A DNA stretch of 64,000 nt from Streptomyces sp. V1I1 (GTDB lineage: Bacteria > Actinomycetota > Actinomycetes > Streptomycetales > Streptomycetaceae): contig NZ_JAUSZH010000001.1 of the NCBI RefSeq assembly GCF_030817355.1, positions 682,001 to 746,000 of the forward strand, read 5' to 3'. This document shows, piece after piece, positions 25,751 through 34,684 of this stretch (the stretch's first letter is position 1; every line of letters starts with the position of its first letter). The position numbers and the translations under genes were made by a program. The notes beneath the pieces are model-generated. The model saw only the letters and a list, made by a program, of their open reading frames with translations, searched no databases and had not been told where the DNA came from.

Positions 25751-26377
25751 ATGCCCTTCATTCCCAGGGCGTCATGGCCGGCGGATCACCGTGACGAGGT
25801 CGTTGCGGGGGTACTTGTCGCGGCGGTGGTCGTTGTCCTTGGATACGCCTCCGGCATCGGCGCTCCTGGGGCCGGCGCCGTGAACAGTGCTTCACCGCCG
25901 ACTACTTACCCGTCGGCGCCGCCGTCCGCCTCGCCGCCCGCCGCAGGCGCCTCCGAGGCGGATACCCCCGAAACAGATGTGCCCGGCACTGGTAGTGGGT
26001 GGCAAGGCGGGGGCGCAGCTGGGATGTTTCCGGTGACGGATGTGCCCGGCGGGGGATCCGCGCACGATCACGGTTCTGAACCTGGGGGCCACGCGGGCCA
26101 TCCGACTGGTCCCGGCGCGCCGGCGTCGCCCAGTCCCTCGCCGTCCGAGTCGCAGGCGTGCCAGGACGGCGAGGTGCACCTCGTGCAGCCCTTGCTCAAC
26201 GGTGTCGTCGGGCCCGTGAAGGGGTTGCTGAACAGCCTCCTTGTCCCCGGCACTCCCTCGCGCTCGCCCTCGCCTTCATCCGCAGCGGCGGCCTCGGCTC
26301 CGCCCGCGTGCACCGGCCTCATGTCCGGTGTCGTGTCCCCTGTTGTGCCGAGCGCCGGCGCGGAGGCGACGCCATGA
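25751..26377 (+). CDS. Pro/Ser/Gly-rich single-pass secreted protein of unknown function
   Basis: 208 residues. A hydrophilic start (HRDEVVAG) is followed by one hydrophobic segment, LVAAVVVVLGYASGIGA. Then comes a low-complexity extracellular tail rich in Pro, Ser, Gly and Thr with a few His (HDHG, HAGH). Two Cys flank a short helix-like part (EVHLVQPLLNGVVGPVKGLLNSLL), which might form a small disulfide-closed module. AGGAG lies five bases before the ATG. Its stop overlaps the start of the copper gene (ATGA), so it is expressed with the copper proteins; a role in extracytoplasmic copper handling is only inferred. Confidence 0.75.
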   Translation: MPFIPRASWPADHRDEVVAGVLVAAVVVVLGYASGIGAPGAGAVNSASPPTTYPSAPPSASPPAAGASEADTPETDVPGTGSGWQGGGAAGMFPVTDVPGGGSAHDHGSEPGGHAGHPTGPGAPASPSPSPSESQACQDGEVHLVQPLLNGVVGPVKGLLNSLLVPGTPSRSPSPSSAAAASAPPACTGLMSGVVSPVVPSAGAEATP

Positions 26378-27693
26378 CAGTCCGCCGAGCGAGCGCCGTC
26401 CTTCTCGCCCTCATCGCTGTGCTGCTGTGCGCGCCCGAGGCCTCCGCCCACACCGAACTCACCTCCTCCAACCCCAAGGACGGCGCCCGGCTCGACCACG
26501 CCCCGAGCGCCGTGCAGCTCACCTTCAGTGAGCCCGTCGATCCGGCGGAAGTGCGGGTGACGGCAGGTGGCAAGAAGCTGGCAGTCACCCGGCCCGATGC
26601 CCGCCGCCCTCAAGCCGTCGCAGTCGCCGTCCCGGATTCCGTTGGCGCCGCGGGCAAGGGGCTGACCCTGGTGTGGCGGGTGGCCGACGAGCACGACGGC
26701 CACGCCACCGCAGGAAAGGTCTCCTTCCAGATACGCGCCGCTGCCCCCGCGGATCGTGGCGGCGAGGATGCTGTCCCGACGCCCTCCTCCGCACTGCGGG
26801 ACTCCGTCACCGCCGCACGCTGGGTCGAATACCTCGCCCTCGCGCTGTTCGTCGGCAGCCTCGGATTCCTTACCTTGCTATGGCCGCAGGGCAGCGAGGT
26901 CCGCCGGGCCCGCACCGTCCTCACCCTGGCCTGGGTGTGCGGGCTCGCCACAACGGTGGCCGGCACCGGGCTGCAGGGCGCGTACGCCGCCATGGGATCG
27001 CTCGGTGACGCCCTCGAGCCGGCGACATACGCCGACGCGCTGGCCGGCGAGGCCGGGATCGCAAGGGCCGCGCGGGCACTGCTCTGGCTGCTGGCCGCCG
27101 TCGTACTGGCCGCCGTGCTGCAGGGCGGCGAGCGGACCGCACGCTCGCCCGGCTGGCGGGTGGGCGCGGCCGTCGTCTGCCTGGGCCTGCTGCGCACGGT
27201 CGGTATGTCCGGGCACGCAACAGAGGGCAACCACCCCGGCTGGGGTGCGGTCGCCGATCTGGTGCACCTGTTGGGCATATCGCTGTGGATCGGCGGTCTC
27301 GTAGTGCTGCTGGTCGGCGTACTGCCGCGGCGCCGGCCGGACGAGCTGGCCGAGGTCGTACACCGCTACTCCACGCTCGCAGGGGTGTCGGTGGCGGCCG
27401 TCGCGGCAGCCGGAGTCGTGCTGTCCTGGCAGGTCCTCGGGTCCTTCGGGGCGCTGTTCGACACCTCGTACGGGCGGCTGCTGCTGGTCAAGGTCGCGCT
27501 GCTGGCCACCGTGCTGCTCGTCGCGCAGCGCAGCCGGAGCTGGGTGCGCACCCGGCTCGACATCGCCGTACTGCTGCGGGGCGACAGCGCCACCGTACGG
27601 CCCTTCGTCTACTCGGTTGCTGCGGAGACGGGCCTCGTCCTGGCCGTCCTCGGCGCGGCGAGTCTGCTCGTCACGACCGCCCCCGGTCGCTGA
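26374..27693 (+). CDS. CopC-CopD fusion copper resistance/transport protein
   Basis: 439 residues. A signal peptide ends at ASA, leaving His26 as the mature N-terminus (HTELTSSNPKDG), the copper-binding arrangement of CopC. The CopC beta-sandwich follows (VQLTFSEPVDPAEV, VWRVADEHDGHATAGKVSF). From about residue 145, eight membrane helices form the CopD domain (ARWVEYLALALFVGSLGF, LVHLLGISLWIGGLVVLL). This is the YcnJ-like layout: copper is bound outside and passed through the membrane. It is coupled by ATGA to the preceding gene and followed 37 bases later by a cupredoxin gene. Confidence 0.92.
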   Translation: MTVRRASAVLLALIAVLLCAPEASAHTELTSSNPKDGARLDHAPSAVQLTFSEPVDPAEVRVTAGGKKLAVTRPDARRPQAVAVAVPDSVGAAGKGLTLVWRVADEHDGHATAGKVSFQIRAAAPADRGGEDAVPTPSSALRDSVTAARWVEYLALALFVGSLGFLTLLWPQGSEVRRARTVLTLAWVCGLATTVAGTGLQGAYAAMGSLGDALEPATYADALAGEAGIARAARALLWLLAAVVLAAVLQGGERTARSPGWRVGAAVVCLGLLRTVGMSGHATEGNHPGWGAVADLVHLLGISLWIGGLVVLLVGVLPRRRPDELAEVVHRYSTLAGVSVAAVAAAGVVLSWQVLGSFGALFDTSYGRLLLVKVALLATVLLVAQRSRSWVRTRLDIAVLLRGDSATVRPFVYSVAAETGLVLAVLGAASLLVTTAPGR

Positions 27694-27730
27694 CAGTCCC
27701 AACTGTCCCCCCTTACAAGGAGTGCTCATC

Positions 27731-28756
27731 ATGCAGGATGAAGAAACCCGGCGCCGCAGAGCGCCATCCCGGCGGGGCAATCGCGCGCTACTGATCGGTG
27801 GACTGGCCGCCGCGGTCACCGCCGTGGCATGTCTGGCGCTGCTCCAGTCGGCAAGTGGGGCCCCGGCGGGAGACACCGCCGCCCCCGCCGCGGCACATGA
27901 GGCACACCCCGCGGCCGCGTCGGACAAGGCAGCCGATCACACCATCGTGATCAAGAACATGGCCTATGCACAACCGAAGTTGACGGTCTCCGTCGGCGAG
28001 ACCGTGAAGTGGGTCAACGAGGACTCCGCGCCGCACACGGTCACGACCACCAGCGGCCCGGAGGAGTTCGACTCCGGCAACCTGGAGAAGGGCGAGAGCT
28101 GGTCATTCACCTTCACCAAGCCCGGCACGTACTCGTACTACTGTGCCGTGCACCCGGACATGAAGGCGCAGATCACCGTCGTAGACGACAACTCCGGCGG
28201 CAGTTCGGGCGGATCGGGCACAGGTGGCTCCGGATCCGGGGGTTCGACCTCCGGCGGCGGGTCGACCGGCGGAAGCAGTACGGGCGGTTCATCTGGTGGC
28301 CACACCGGTGGTACGTCGGGCGGCTCCCACTCCGGCGGCGCGAACTCGGGAGGTGCGACGGGTGGCGGTGGCTCGACGGGTGGCGGCGGTGGTTCCGACG
28401 AGCAGTGCCACAGCGTCCAGCAGGTCCTGCTGCCGATCCTTCAACACCTCAAGTCCGCTCATCTGGAGGAGTCGCCGGGCGAGCAGATCCAGGACGCGCT
28501 GAAGCTCGACAGCTACATCAGGATGCACACGGTCTGGCTCGAATCGATCCTCACGCCCGCGGTCGACGGCGGCGGCGCCACCGCCGACGGGACGCTGAGC
28601 GTGCTGCTGCAGCACGTCAAGTCCGCCCACCTGGAGGAGTCGCCCGGCCAGCAGATCCAGGACATCCTCAACCCCGACGCGTACGTGAAGACGCACACCG
28701 TATGGGCCGAGCACCTGCTCGGTCCCACCGAGAAGTACCTCACGGAGTCCTGCTGA
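27731..28756 (+). CDS. Membrane-anchored cupredoxin with Gly/Ser linker and C-terminal tandem repeat
   Basis: 341 residues. An N-terminal membrane anchor (about 19-42) is followed by a plastocyanin-like domain (about 68-152) with copper ligands His102 (APHT), Cys138, His141 (CAVHPDMK) and Met144. A linker of about 70 residues is almost entirely Gly/Ser/Thr. The C-terminal module has two copies of a 43-residue repeat (about 232-274 and 288-330) sharing KSAHLEESPG, QIQD and HTVW, bracketed by Cys226 and Cys341. I do not recognise the repeat. AAGGAG precedes the ATG. The two domains probably act outside the cell, near CopC-CopD. Confidence 0.88.
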   Translation: MQDEETRRRRAPSRRGNRALLIGGLAAAVTAVACLALLQSASGAPAGDTAAPAAAHEAHPAAASDKAADHTIVIKNMAYAQPKLTVSVGETVKWVNEDSAPHTVTTTSGPEEFDSGNLEKGESWSFTFTKPGTYSYYCAVHPDMKAQITVVDDNSGGSSGGSGTGGSGSGGSTSGGGSTGGSSTGGSSGGHTGGTSGGSHSGGANSGGATGGGGSTGGGGGSDEQCHSVQQVLLPILQHLKSAHLEESPGEQIQDALKLDSYIRMHTVWLESILTPAVDGGGATADGTLSVLLQHVKSAHLEESPGQQIQDILNPDAYVKTHTVWAEHLLGPTEKYLTESC

Positions 28757-28816
28757 GGGTCACCGACCCCCGCTGAGGACCGCCGGGTCCTGCCGAGGAC
28801 CACGTAGGTACGACGA

Positions 28817-28855
28817 GTGGCGGGCCGGCCGAGTCACAGTCGGCCGGCCCGCCAC
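28817..28855. terminator. Perfect 16-bp hairpin terminator
   Basis: GTGGCGGGCCGGCCGA and its exact complement flank the seven-base loop GTCACAG, 60 bases after the cupredoxin stop. This is the strongest hairpin in the window. It separates the CopCD-cupredoxin unit from the YceI-like/cupredoxin pair. Confidence 0.85.
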
Positions 28856-28894
28856 CCCCGCCATTGTCCCTCCGCCGCCTACAGAGGTGCCCGG

Positions 28895-29401
28895 ATGACG
28901 ACCGAAACCCTGCCCCTGCCCCCAGTTCCGCAGTCCGCCGACGGCCCGCGCCGGCTTCCCCGCCCCGGCACCTACACCGCCGAGACCGATCGCTGCATCG
29001 TCGAACTCACCGCCTGCTACGGCCCGTTCGTCACCATGCGCCGCCGCCTCACCGCATCCGACGCCACCCTGACCGTGCCCGCCGACGCCGACGGCTGCGC
29101 CCTACGCCTGGAGCTCACCGGCGGACCGCTGCGGCGCTCCGTACTCGTCTTCGAAAGCGACCACTGCGAACCGGCCGACGACGGGTCCCGACTCGTCTGC
29201 CCCGGCCGGCTGACACTGCGGGACAAGCCCCTCCCCACCGACCTCCCGCTGCGCGTCGTCGAGTGCATCGCCGAGCGGCTGCTGGTCACCGGCTCCACAC
29301 AGGTGCCCTACCGCCTCCTGCGCGCCGCCACTGGTTTCGCGCTGCCTCGTACCCGTCCCGCAGACCGGCTGCGTCTGCTCGTCGCCGCGGAGTTCACGTG
29401 A
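28895..29401 (+). CDS. YceI-like domain protein (divergent)
   Basis: 168 residues with no signal peptide. PGTYTAETDRCIVELTACYG, then TMRRRLTASDATLTVPADAD, follow the pattern of YceI lipid-binding beta-barrels (GTYxxDxxHSxVEFxxRH...GxxxVD), but the His is replaced by Cys and similarity is weak. The C-terminal part ends RPADRLRLLVAAEFT. It overlaps the next cupredoxin gene by GTGA and is therefore co-translated. Another all-beta fold is possible. Confidence 0.6.
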   Translation: MTTETLPLPPVPQSADGPRRLPRPGTYTAETDRCIVELTACYGPFVTMRRRLTASDATLTVPADADGCALRLELTGGPLRRSVLVFESDHCEPADDGSRLVCPGRLTLRDKPLPTDLPLRVVECIAERLLVTGSTQVPYRLLRAATGFALPRTRPADRLRLLVAAEFT

Positions 29402-30105
29402 CCGCCACCCCCACGACCACCATCCTGCTGCGCGCCCTTGCGGCCGGCATGCTCCTGGTGGCGACGGCCCTCATCGGCCTCCCGTCCACCGCAGCCCACG
29501 CCGCAGGCCAGTACCAAGTCCGCATGTCCGGCTACGCGTTTACCCCGCGCGCCCTCACCATCACCGCTGGGTCCACCGTCACCTGGACCAACCAGGACAC
29601 CGCACCGCACGACGTCAAGTCCACGTCCGGTCCGCACTCGCTCCACTCCCCGATGCTCGACAAGGGAGGCAGCTGGAGCCACACCTTCACCAGCCCTGGC
29701 ACGTACCGCTACCTCTGCACGGTCCACCCCGACATGACGGGACAGCTCATCGTGAAGGCGGCCGCTGCTCCGAGCCCGTCGGCCGCCCCGTCGCACACGC
29801 ACGAGCACGAGCCCACCGCGCGGCACCAGCACGCCGAGAGGTCCGCCGCCGCACCGCCCGCCACACCCCGCAGCAGCACCCGTCCGCCCTCGCCGTCCGC
29901 AGCCTCCCCGACGCCCTCCGCCGCCTCATCCGCACCCGCCCAGGCGCAGGCCGCCACCGACACCCAGCCCGCCGCCACCGCCGCCCCCCTACAGCCCCTG
30001 CTGCTCCTCACTGGAGCCGTCGCCGGAGTCGCGGTGCTGTGCCTGCTCCTGGTGGGCTCCCGCTCGGCCGCCGCACGCCGGACGGAAGGGAGCGAAGACG
30101 TGTGA
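29398..30105 (+). CDS. Secreted cupredoxin with C-terminal membrane anchor
   Basis: 235 residues from GTG: signal peptide to about residue 36 (TAAHAA), then a plastocyanin-like domain with ligands His71 (APHD), Cys107, His110 (CTVHPDM) and Met113. A Pro/Ser/Ala-rich spacer holds a His cluster (HTHEHEPTARHQHAE) that could bind extra metal. A C-terminal membrane helix (LLLLTGAVAGVAVLCLLLV) and a basic tail complete it. It is a second membrane-tethered copper protein, facing outward and opposite in anchoring to the one encoded at 27731. Electron transfer or copper storage are both possible. Confidence 0.88.
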   Translation: MTATPTTTILLRALAAGMLLVATALIGLPSTAAHAAGQYQVRMSGYAFTPRALTITAGSTVTWTNQDTAPHDVKSTSGPHSLHSPMLDKGGSWSHTFTSPGTYRYLCTVHPDMTGQLIVKAAAAPSPSAAPSHTHEHEPTARHQHAERSAAAPPATPRSSTRPPSPSAASPTPSAASSAPAQAQAATDTQPAATAAPLQPLLLLTGAVAGVAVLCLLLVGSRSAAARRTEGSEDV

Positions 30106-30426
30106 GCCACCTGGTGGTCGTTGCCATTCGGGGGGTGAAGTAGGCACCCTCTGCGTGCGCCGGGATGACCCGAACACAGCGCCGCCGGAAATGCTGCTCT
30201 CCTCGCCCGTCCAGTCGTCCGCTGACGTTGCCACCAGCGTTGCCGTCAAAGACCGGGCGCCAACGAAGGGTGGCGCGGTACGACCGGGCGCGCGAGGCCC
30301 TCAAGAAGCCGAGGGCGGGGACTCCCCGGCAGGATTGTTCCTGCCATGTGATCCAACTCCAGGCTTGCGTATGGCAGTCAAGGGGAATAACCCTTGCTTC
30401 TCAGGGGGAACAAGGGGGGCCTGCTC
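30106..30426. other. Intergenic, no gene seen
   Basis: About 320 bases separate the copper genes from the receptor-like gene. No frame gives a recognisable domain. GGGGGAAC...GGGGGG just before 30427 supplies the ribosome site of the next gene, so its promoter should lie here. Confidence 0.5.
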
Positions 30427-33189
30427 ATGACTGCGGGGGATCCACAAAGCCGTATTCCGGCATATCCGGGCGTCGAGCGCTTCATCGACGCGTTCGACAA
30501 ACTGGTCGTACAGCCGCGGCGCAGCCGCAGCAGAGTGCCGGTCGTCCTGCTCAGTGAGCCGGGCGGCGGCAATGCGGGACGCCAGATCGTCACGGGGCTC
30601 CGCTCACGGATGCGCGGCCGCAGCGAGGTCCTCGCCCCGCACGCGTACATCCCACAGATCCCGGACGGGACCGACCCGCCGCCGCTCGAGCTCTTCGAGC
30701 ATCTGACGCTTCAGCTCGCCGAGACCATGCCGCCCGGCACTGGTGAACTACGGCTGCACAGCTACCGGTTGCTGCGCTCCGTCGTCACCGCGCCCGCCAT
30801 CGAAGGACTCATGGAGCGCCGCCACGCCGAGCTGCGCAACCACTGCTACGCGGAGCACCGCAACTGGTCCCGTACCGCCCAGACCCTGTGGTGGCTCGGC
30901 GGCCGCGACCAGGCCAGCGGCGGCACGCTGCTCGAGCTGCTGTGGAACTTCATCGCAGGCCCGCTCTTCCAGCGGCTGCCGCGCGCCTTCTACGGCTGGC
31001 GCGCCAACCGCCGCATGCTCGGACGGGCCCGCAGCCGCAGCTGGTACGCGGAGTGGGTGCGCCGTCAGCACGGCAGCCCGCCCACCGACTTCTTCCGCTC
31101 CGCGCTCGACCTCGTACACGGCGAGCCCGCCAATGAGCCGGAGCGCATGGACCGAGTGCTCATGCACGCTCTGCTCGCCGATCTCGACCAGGCGTGCCGG
31201 GCCCGTCTCTTCAACCCCTGGCGGCGACGCCGCACCTCCCGCTTCGTGCTTCTCTTCGACGAGGCAGGGCCCGCCGACTCGCGCGTCCAGCGCTTCCTGC
31301 GTGAACTCCGCTCCGCCATGGAGGACTTGCGCTGTACCTCGGTGTTCGCAGTGGCAGGCGGCGTCCGCTCGCTGGCCTCGCGCATCCCCGACATCGAAGC
31401 ATCGGGCCTCGCCCTCGCCGGCGCCGAGCTGATCAACATCGAGCGGCGCGGGATGGAGCCGGGCCAGCCGACCGGCATCGTCGTGCCGGTGGCCGAGGGA
31501 CCCGAGGACGACCAGGCGGCGGTCTACTGGCTCGGCCGCTGGCCTACGCTGGTGACGCCGTCGCCGCGCTGGGGTCCGGGCGCCGAGGTGGCCGGAGTGC
31601 TCGGCATCGGAACGCTCACGCTCGCACTCGCCGCCGGCCTCGTCCTCGTACCGGACATCATGAGCCGCGAAAAGGACGACCCCTGCCAGGGCTCCACCTT
31701 CCTGGGCACCGACGGGCAGTGCGTCGGCGTCGCCGAAGGCGCGGCCGGCTTCGGCAAGGAGCCCAGGGAGCAGGCCGTACGGGCCGTGCTCCAGCAGATC
31801 GAGCGGCAGAACGAGGAGGTCGACAAGGAGCTCGCGGGCCGGCCCGGCGACGACCCGCGCCCCGGTCGCCGCACCATCGTCTACTTCGGCCCCCTCACCG
31901 GCGGCAAGTACGCCGAAGACCCGGTGCGCGGCGGCACGTTGGCGGAGCTGCGCGGCATCGCGCTGGCACAGCAGCACATCAACGCCCAGGCGCTGCGTTC
32001 CGGCGAGCGCGTCCCGCTGCGGGTGCTCGCCGCCAACGCGGGTGACCGCTTCAAGGACGCACCCGCCGTCGCCGACCGGATCGCGGAGCTCGCCGCGAGC
32101 GATCCGTCCATCGCGGGCGTCGTCGGTTTCGGGCAGAGCCGCCGCAATACGTACGACGCGATACGCACCCTCGACAAGGCCGGCATCCCGATGGTCGGCA
32201 CCTCGGGCACCGCCGATGAACTCCTTCGCCAGGGCGAGCACTACTACCAGACGGCCCCCACCGATGCGCGGGCCGCCGAGCTGATGGCAGCGTTCGCTTC
32301 GAGCGCCGGGATGACCACGGGCGGCCAGAAGGCGCGCCGGGTGAGTCTCGTCGCCGACGCCACCGACGCCTACAGCAACAGCCTTGCCGCGTCCTTCCGT
32401 GCCTCGTACGGGCCGGGGCGCACCGACGTACTCCTCTACACCCCCACCGACGCACCAGAACCGGGACCCGTGCCGGGTGCGCTCGGCGGGCGGCCCGTGC
32501 CGACCGTGGAGGACCTGGCCCGCGAGGTCTGCCGTGCCGTGAGTGAGGAGCCGCGGACGGCGGTGGTGTGGTCGGCGCGGGCAAGCCAGTTCCAGCTGTT
32601 CCTGGCCGAGATCGCCCGTATCTCCGGCGACTGCCCAAAGATCAGCGTCCTCGGTGGCGACGACGTCACCAACACGCTGACGGAAGAGCGGCGCCCCTGG
32701 GACGACTTCAAGGGCCTCACCCTCTTCTACGTCTCGCACGGCTACGCCCCCACGCTGGCGGCACGGAGCCCGGAGGCCGCGGCCTTCCTCGCCGCGTACG
32801 ACCGTGCGTACGGCGGCGACCACAGCGCCAGGACGAAAGCCATGCGCGAGGACGGCCATGTCGCGCTCGCCTGGGACGCGTTGCGCTATCTCGCCGAAGG
32901 CATCGACCAGGCCTGGCGCACCACCGGCGGCCATGACGACCGCCTCGACCGCGGGCTGCTGCAAGGCGTGCTCTACCAGGGCCTGGGCGGCGGGGGCTTC
33001 GACGGCGCCACCGGCCGTATCGACGCGCACGGCGCGGCGGGCGGGGGACGGCTGACGGAGGACAAGCTGCTTGCGGTCCTGCGGGGCAGCAGCCACGAGC
33101 CGGCGACCGCGCTGCTGTGCGGCACGGTGGCGCGCGGCGATGAACGCACCAAGTGGGGGCCGAAGGGCGAGGAGCACCCGTGTCCGTAA
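30427..33189 (+). CDS. NTPase-like domain fused through a membrane helix to a periplasmic-binding-protein (type I) domain
   Basis: 920 residues. The first 400 look like a cytosolic P-loop/STAND-like domain: VPVVLLSEPGGGNAGRQIV sits where a Walker A would be but lacks GK[ST], and RFVLLFDEAGPAD resembles Walker B. One membrane helix follows (GIGTLTLALAAGLVLVP). The outer half, from about residue 490, is a Leu/Ile/Val-binding-type ligand domain: TIVYFGPLTGG, IALAQQHINAQ, GVVGFGQSRRNTYD, GIPMVGTSGTADEL, YYQTAPTDARAAELMA. The architecture is that of a transmembrane receptor rather than of an ABC importer, and no ABC genes are nearby. The ligand is unknown. Confidence 0.85.
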   Translation: MTAGDPQSRIPAYPGVERFIDAFDKLVVQPRRSRSRVPVVLLSEPGGGNAGRQIVTGLRSRMRGRSEVLAPHAYIPQIPDGTDPPPLELFEHLTLQLAETMPPGTGELRLHSYRLLRSVVTAPAIEGLMERRHAELRNHCYAEHRNWSRTAQTLWWLGGRDQASGGTLLELLWNFIAGPLFQRLPRAFYGWRANRRMLGRARSRSWYAEWVRRQHGSPPTDFFRSALDLVHGEPANEPERMDRVLMHALLADLDQACRARLFNPWRRRRTSRFVLLFDEAGPADSRVQRFLRELRSAMEDLRCTSVFAVAGGVRSLASRIPDIEASGLALAGAELINIERRGMEPGQPTGIVVPVAEGPEDDQAAVYWLGRWPTLVTPSPRWGPGAEVAGVLGIGTLTLALAAGLVLVPDIMSREKDDPCQGSTFLGTDGQCVGVAEGAAGFGKEPREQAVRAVLQQIERQNEEVDKELAGRPGDDPRPGRRTIVYFGPLTGGKYAEDPVRGGTLAELRGIALAQQHINAQALRSGERVPLRVLAANAGDRFKDAPAVADRIAELAASDPSIAGVVGFGQSRRNTYDAIRTLDKAGIPMVGTSGTADELLRQGEHYYQTAPTDARAAELMAAFASSAGMTTGGQKARRVSLVADATDAYSNSLAASFRASYGPGRTDVLLYTPTDAPEPGPVPGALGGRPVPTVEDLAREVCRAVSEEPRTAVVWSARASQFQLFLAEIARISGDCPKISVLGGDDVTNTLTEERRPWDDFKGLTLFYVSHGYAPTLAARSPEAAAFLAAYDRAYGGDHSARTKAMREDGHVALAWDALRYLAEGIDQAWRTTGGHDDRLDRGLLQGVLYQGLGGGGFDGATGRIDAHGAAGGGRLTEDKLLAVLRGSSHEPATALLCGTVARGDERTKWGPKGEEHPCP

Positions 33190-33277
33190 CCGCGTCGGCT
33201 TACGCGCAAACGCGCGAGCTTGGCTCGAGGGGAGAGACACAATGCCGGTCCCGGCCGCCGTATGGCGGGCGTCTCGC

Positions 33278-34558
33278 TCACAGGTCGCCGAACAGCCGCC
33301 CTGCGTTGCGCAGCGCGTGGGTCGCGACGCGCTTGCCGAGGGCAAGGCCCGCCTTGTCGGCGAAGCGGGTGTGGATCCCCGAGAAGACTCGGGCATCCTC
33401 GTTCTCCTTCGACAGACTGCTCCAGGCCGTGTATGTGCGTGTCACTCCGGGTGCTGTGGGGCTCGTCAGCTCGAACGGGGCCGTGCGAGGTCCGGTCAGC
33501 GCCGAGAGAACGGCCTCCGCAGCACCCGAGTAGGTGTTGTGGCCGCTGGGGTAGTCCGGGTGGGCAGGCGTGGCGTGCAGCGGCGTCCACGCGGTGTCCG
33601 GGTCGATCGTGCCGGTGCGGATGGCCGTGACCGGGCGCCAGCTCTGATACGTGTACTTGCTGTCGGACGTGGCGATCTGCGTGTCCACCAGTGCCACGTG
33701 GAACAGCGCCACCAGCCCCGCCCGTTCGGCGAGGGACTGCGGCGACCGCGACAGGGCGACCCGCAACGGCTCGGTGTACAGCGTCAGCGAGGAACCGAAC
33801 CAGAAGTCGGCGGTCTCAGTCTGGTGCGTTGTGCGTACGGCGCTGTTCACGGCACCGTACGCACGCACCTCCGTCAGATCGGCACGATAGCGCGCGGAGT
33901 CGAGGGCGGGAGGGGCGGGCAGCCGGTACTGGTCGGCACTGTCCAGCAGGAACGGCCTGGCCAGCCGGTTGCCGTACTGCGCGGCCGGAGCGTAGGCGGG
34001 CGGAGTCGGCTGCCACACGCCCGGGGCCGCCGGCGGCACGGTGAACGGCGCGTTCACCGAAGCCGGGTCGAGGCCATCGCCGTCACGTGATGCGAGCACC
34101 AGCCGGGCCTGGCGGGCGCCGACCGCTACGCCCCGCGATTCGGCAGGTCCGTCCGGGATGCGGTCGAGCGTCGTGCGCAGCGCGGCGTCCAGCGCCTCAG
34201 CGCGAGACGGAACGAGCACTACGAGGGAGTCGTGCACCGCAGATGCGAGGGCCGCGTCCTGGAAGTCCTGCCGGTCGACGGCCGGCGGCACCTTCCGCAC
34301 GGCCCGCGCCGCCGCGAGCCAGCTGATGGCCCAGGTCCGGCTGTTGGTGATCTGAGTCGCGGCGCCGCCCGCCGCTACGGTCGCGGCCGTCGTGTCGTAC
34401 CAGCCGAGCGCCACGGAAGCGGGCGCCTGCCTCTCCTCCGCCGCGGCAGCCGCCGCTGACGGGACGGTGACGGAGCCGGCCAGGAGGGCGACCGAGCCCA
34501 GCGCCACCAGGGCGGTGCGGGCGTGATGGACGATGCGGCGGGTTCTGAGCGGATTCAC
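33278..34558 (-). CDS. Secreted vanadium-haloperoxidase/PAP2-superfamily protein
   Basis: 426 residues from the GTG at 34558 (GAAGGAG five bases upstream). The signal peptide is VALGSVALLAGSVTV, ending in an Ala run near residue 40. The C-terminal half has the vanadate/phosphate pocket motifs of vanadium-dependent haloperoxidases and PAP2 phosphatases: KYTYQSWRP, PDYPSGHNTYSGAA and ARVFSGIHTRFAD. Many secreted Streptomyces members have this layout, and haloperoxidase, bromoperoxidase or phosphatase activity cannot be told apart from sequence. A leader peptide and hairpin precede the gene, suggesting attenuation. Confidence 0.88.
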   Translation of the reverse strand: MNPLRTRRIVHHARTALVALGSVALLAGSVTVPSAAAAAAEERQAPASVALGWYDTTAATVAAGGAATQITNSRTWAISWLAAARAVRKVPPAVDRQDFQDAALASAVHDSLVVLVPSRAEALDAALRTTLDRIPDGPAESRGVAVGARQARLVLASRDGDGLDPASVNAPFTVPPAAPGVWQPTPPAYAPAAQYGNRLARPFLLDSADQYRLPAPPALDSARYRADLTEVRAYGAVNSAVRTTHQTETADFWFGSSLTLYTEPLRVALSRSPQSLAERAGLVALFHVALVDTQIATSDSKYTYQSWRPVTAIRTGTIDPDTAWTPLHATPAHPDYPSGHNTYSGAAEAVLSALTGPRTAPFELTSPTAPGVTRTYTAWSSLSKENEDARVFSGIHTRFADKAGLALGKRVATHALRNAGRLFGDL

Positions 34559-34626
34559 GCGTACTCCTTCGCGGGGGCTCTCTGATGAGTGCTGAGGGCA
34601 CGCACACGCACGCACCACAAGAAGGA

Positions 34627-34642
34627 CCGCCCGACGGGGCGG
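34627..34642 (-). promoter_or_regulatory. Attenuator-like hairpin between leader peptide and haloperoxidase gene
   Basis: On the minus strand CCGCCC-CGTC-GGGCGG forms a short, very stable stem, followed by the pyrimidine-rich TCCTTCTTG. It starts 42 bases after the leader-peptide stop and ends 68 bases before the haloperoxidase start. A role as an attenuator is inferred. Confidence 0.45.
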
Positions 34643-34684
34643 CGGTACGTGCGGATGGCTGCGGCATGCGGCATGCGGCGCCGG

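Noticed and set aside
28200..28400. Repetitive GGC/TCG-rich DNA that could be read as a DNA repeat array
   Set aside because: It is simply the codon pattern of the Gly/Ser/Thr linker in the cupredoxin protein, with irregular units and no spacer structure. It is not a CRISPR or satellite.
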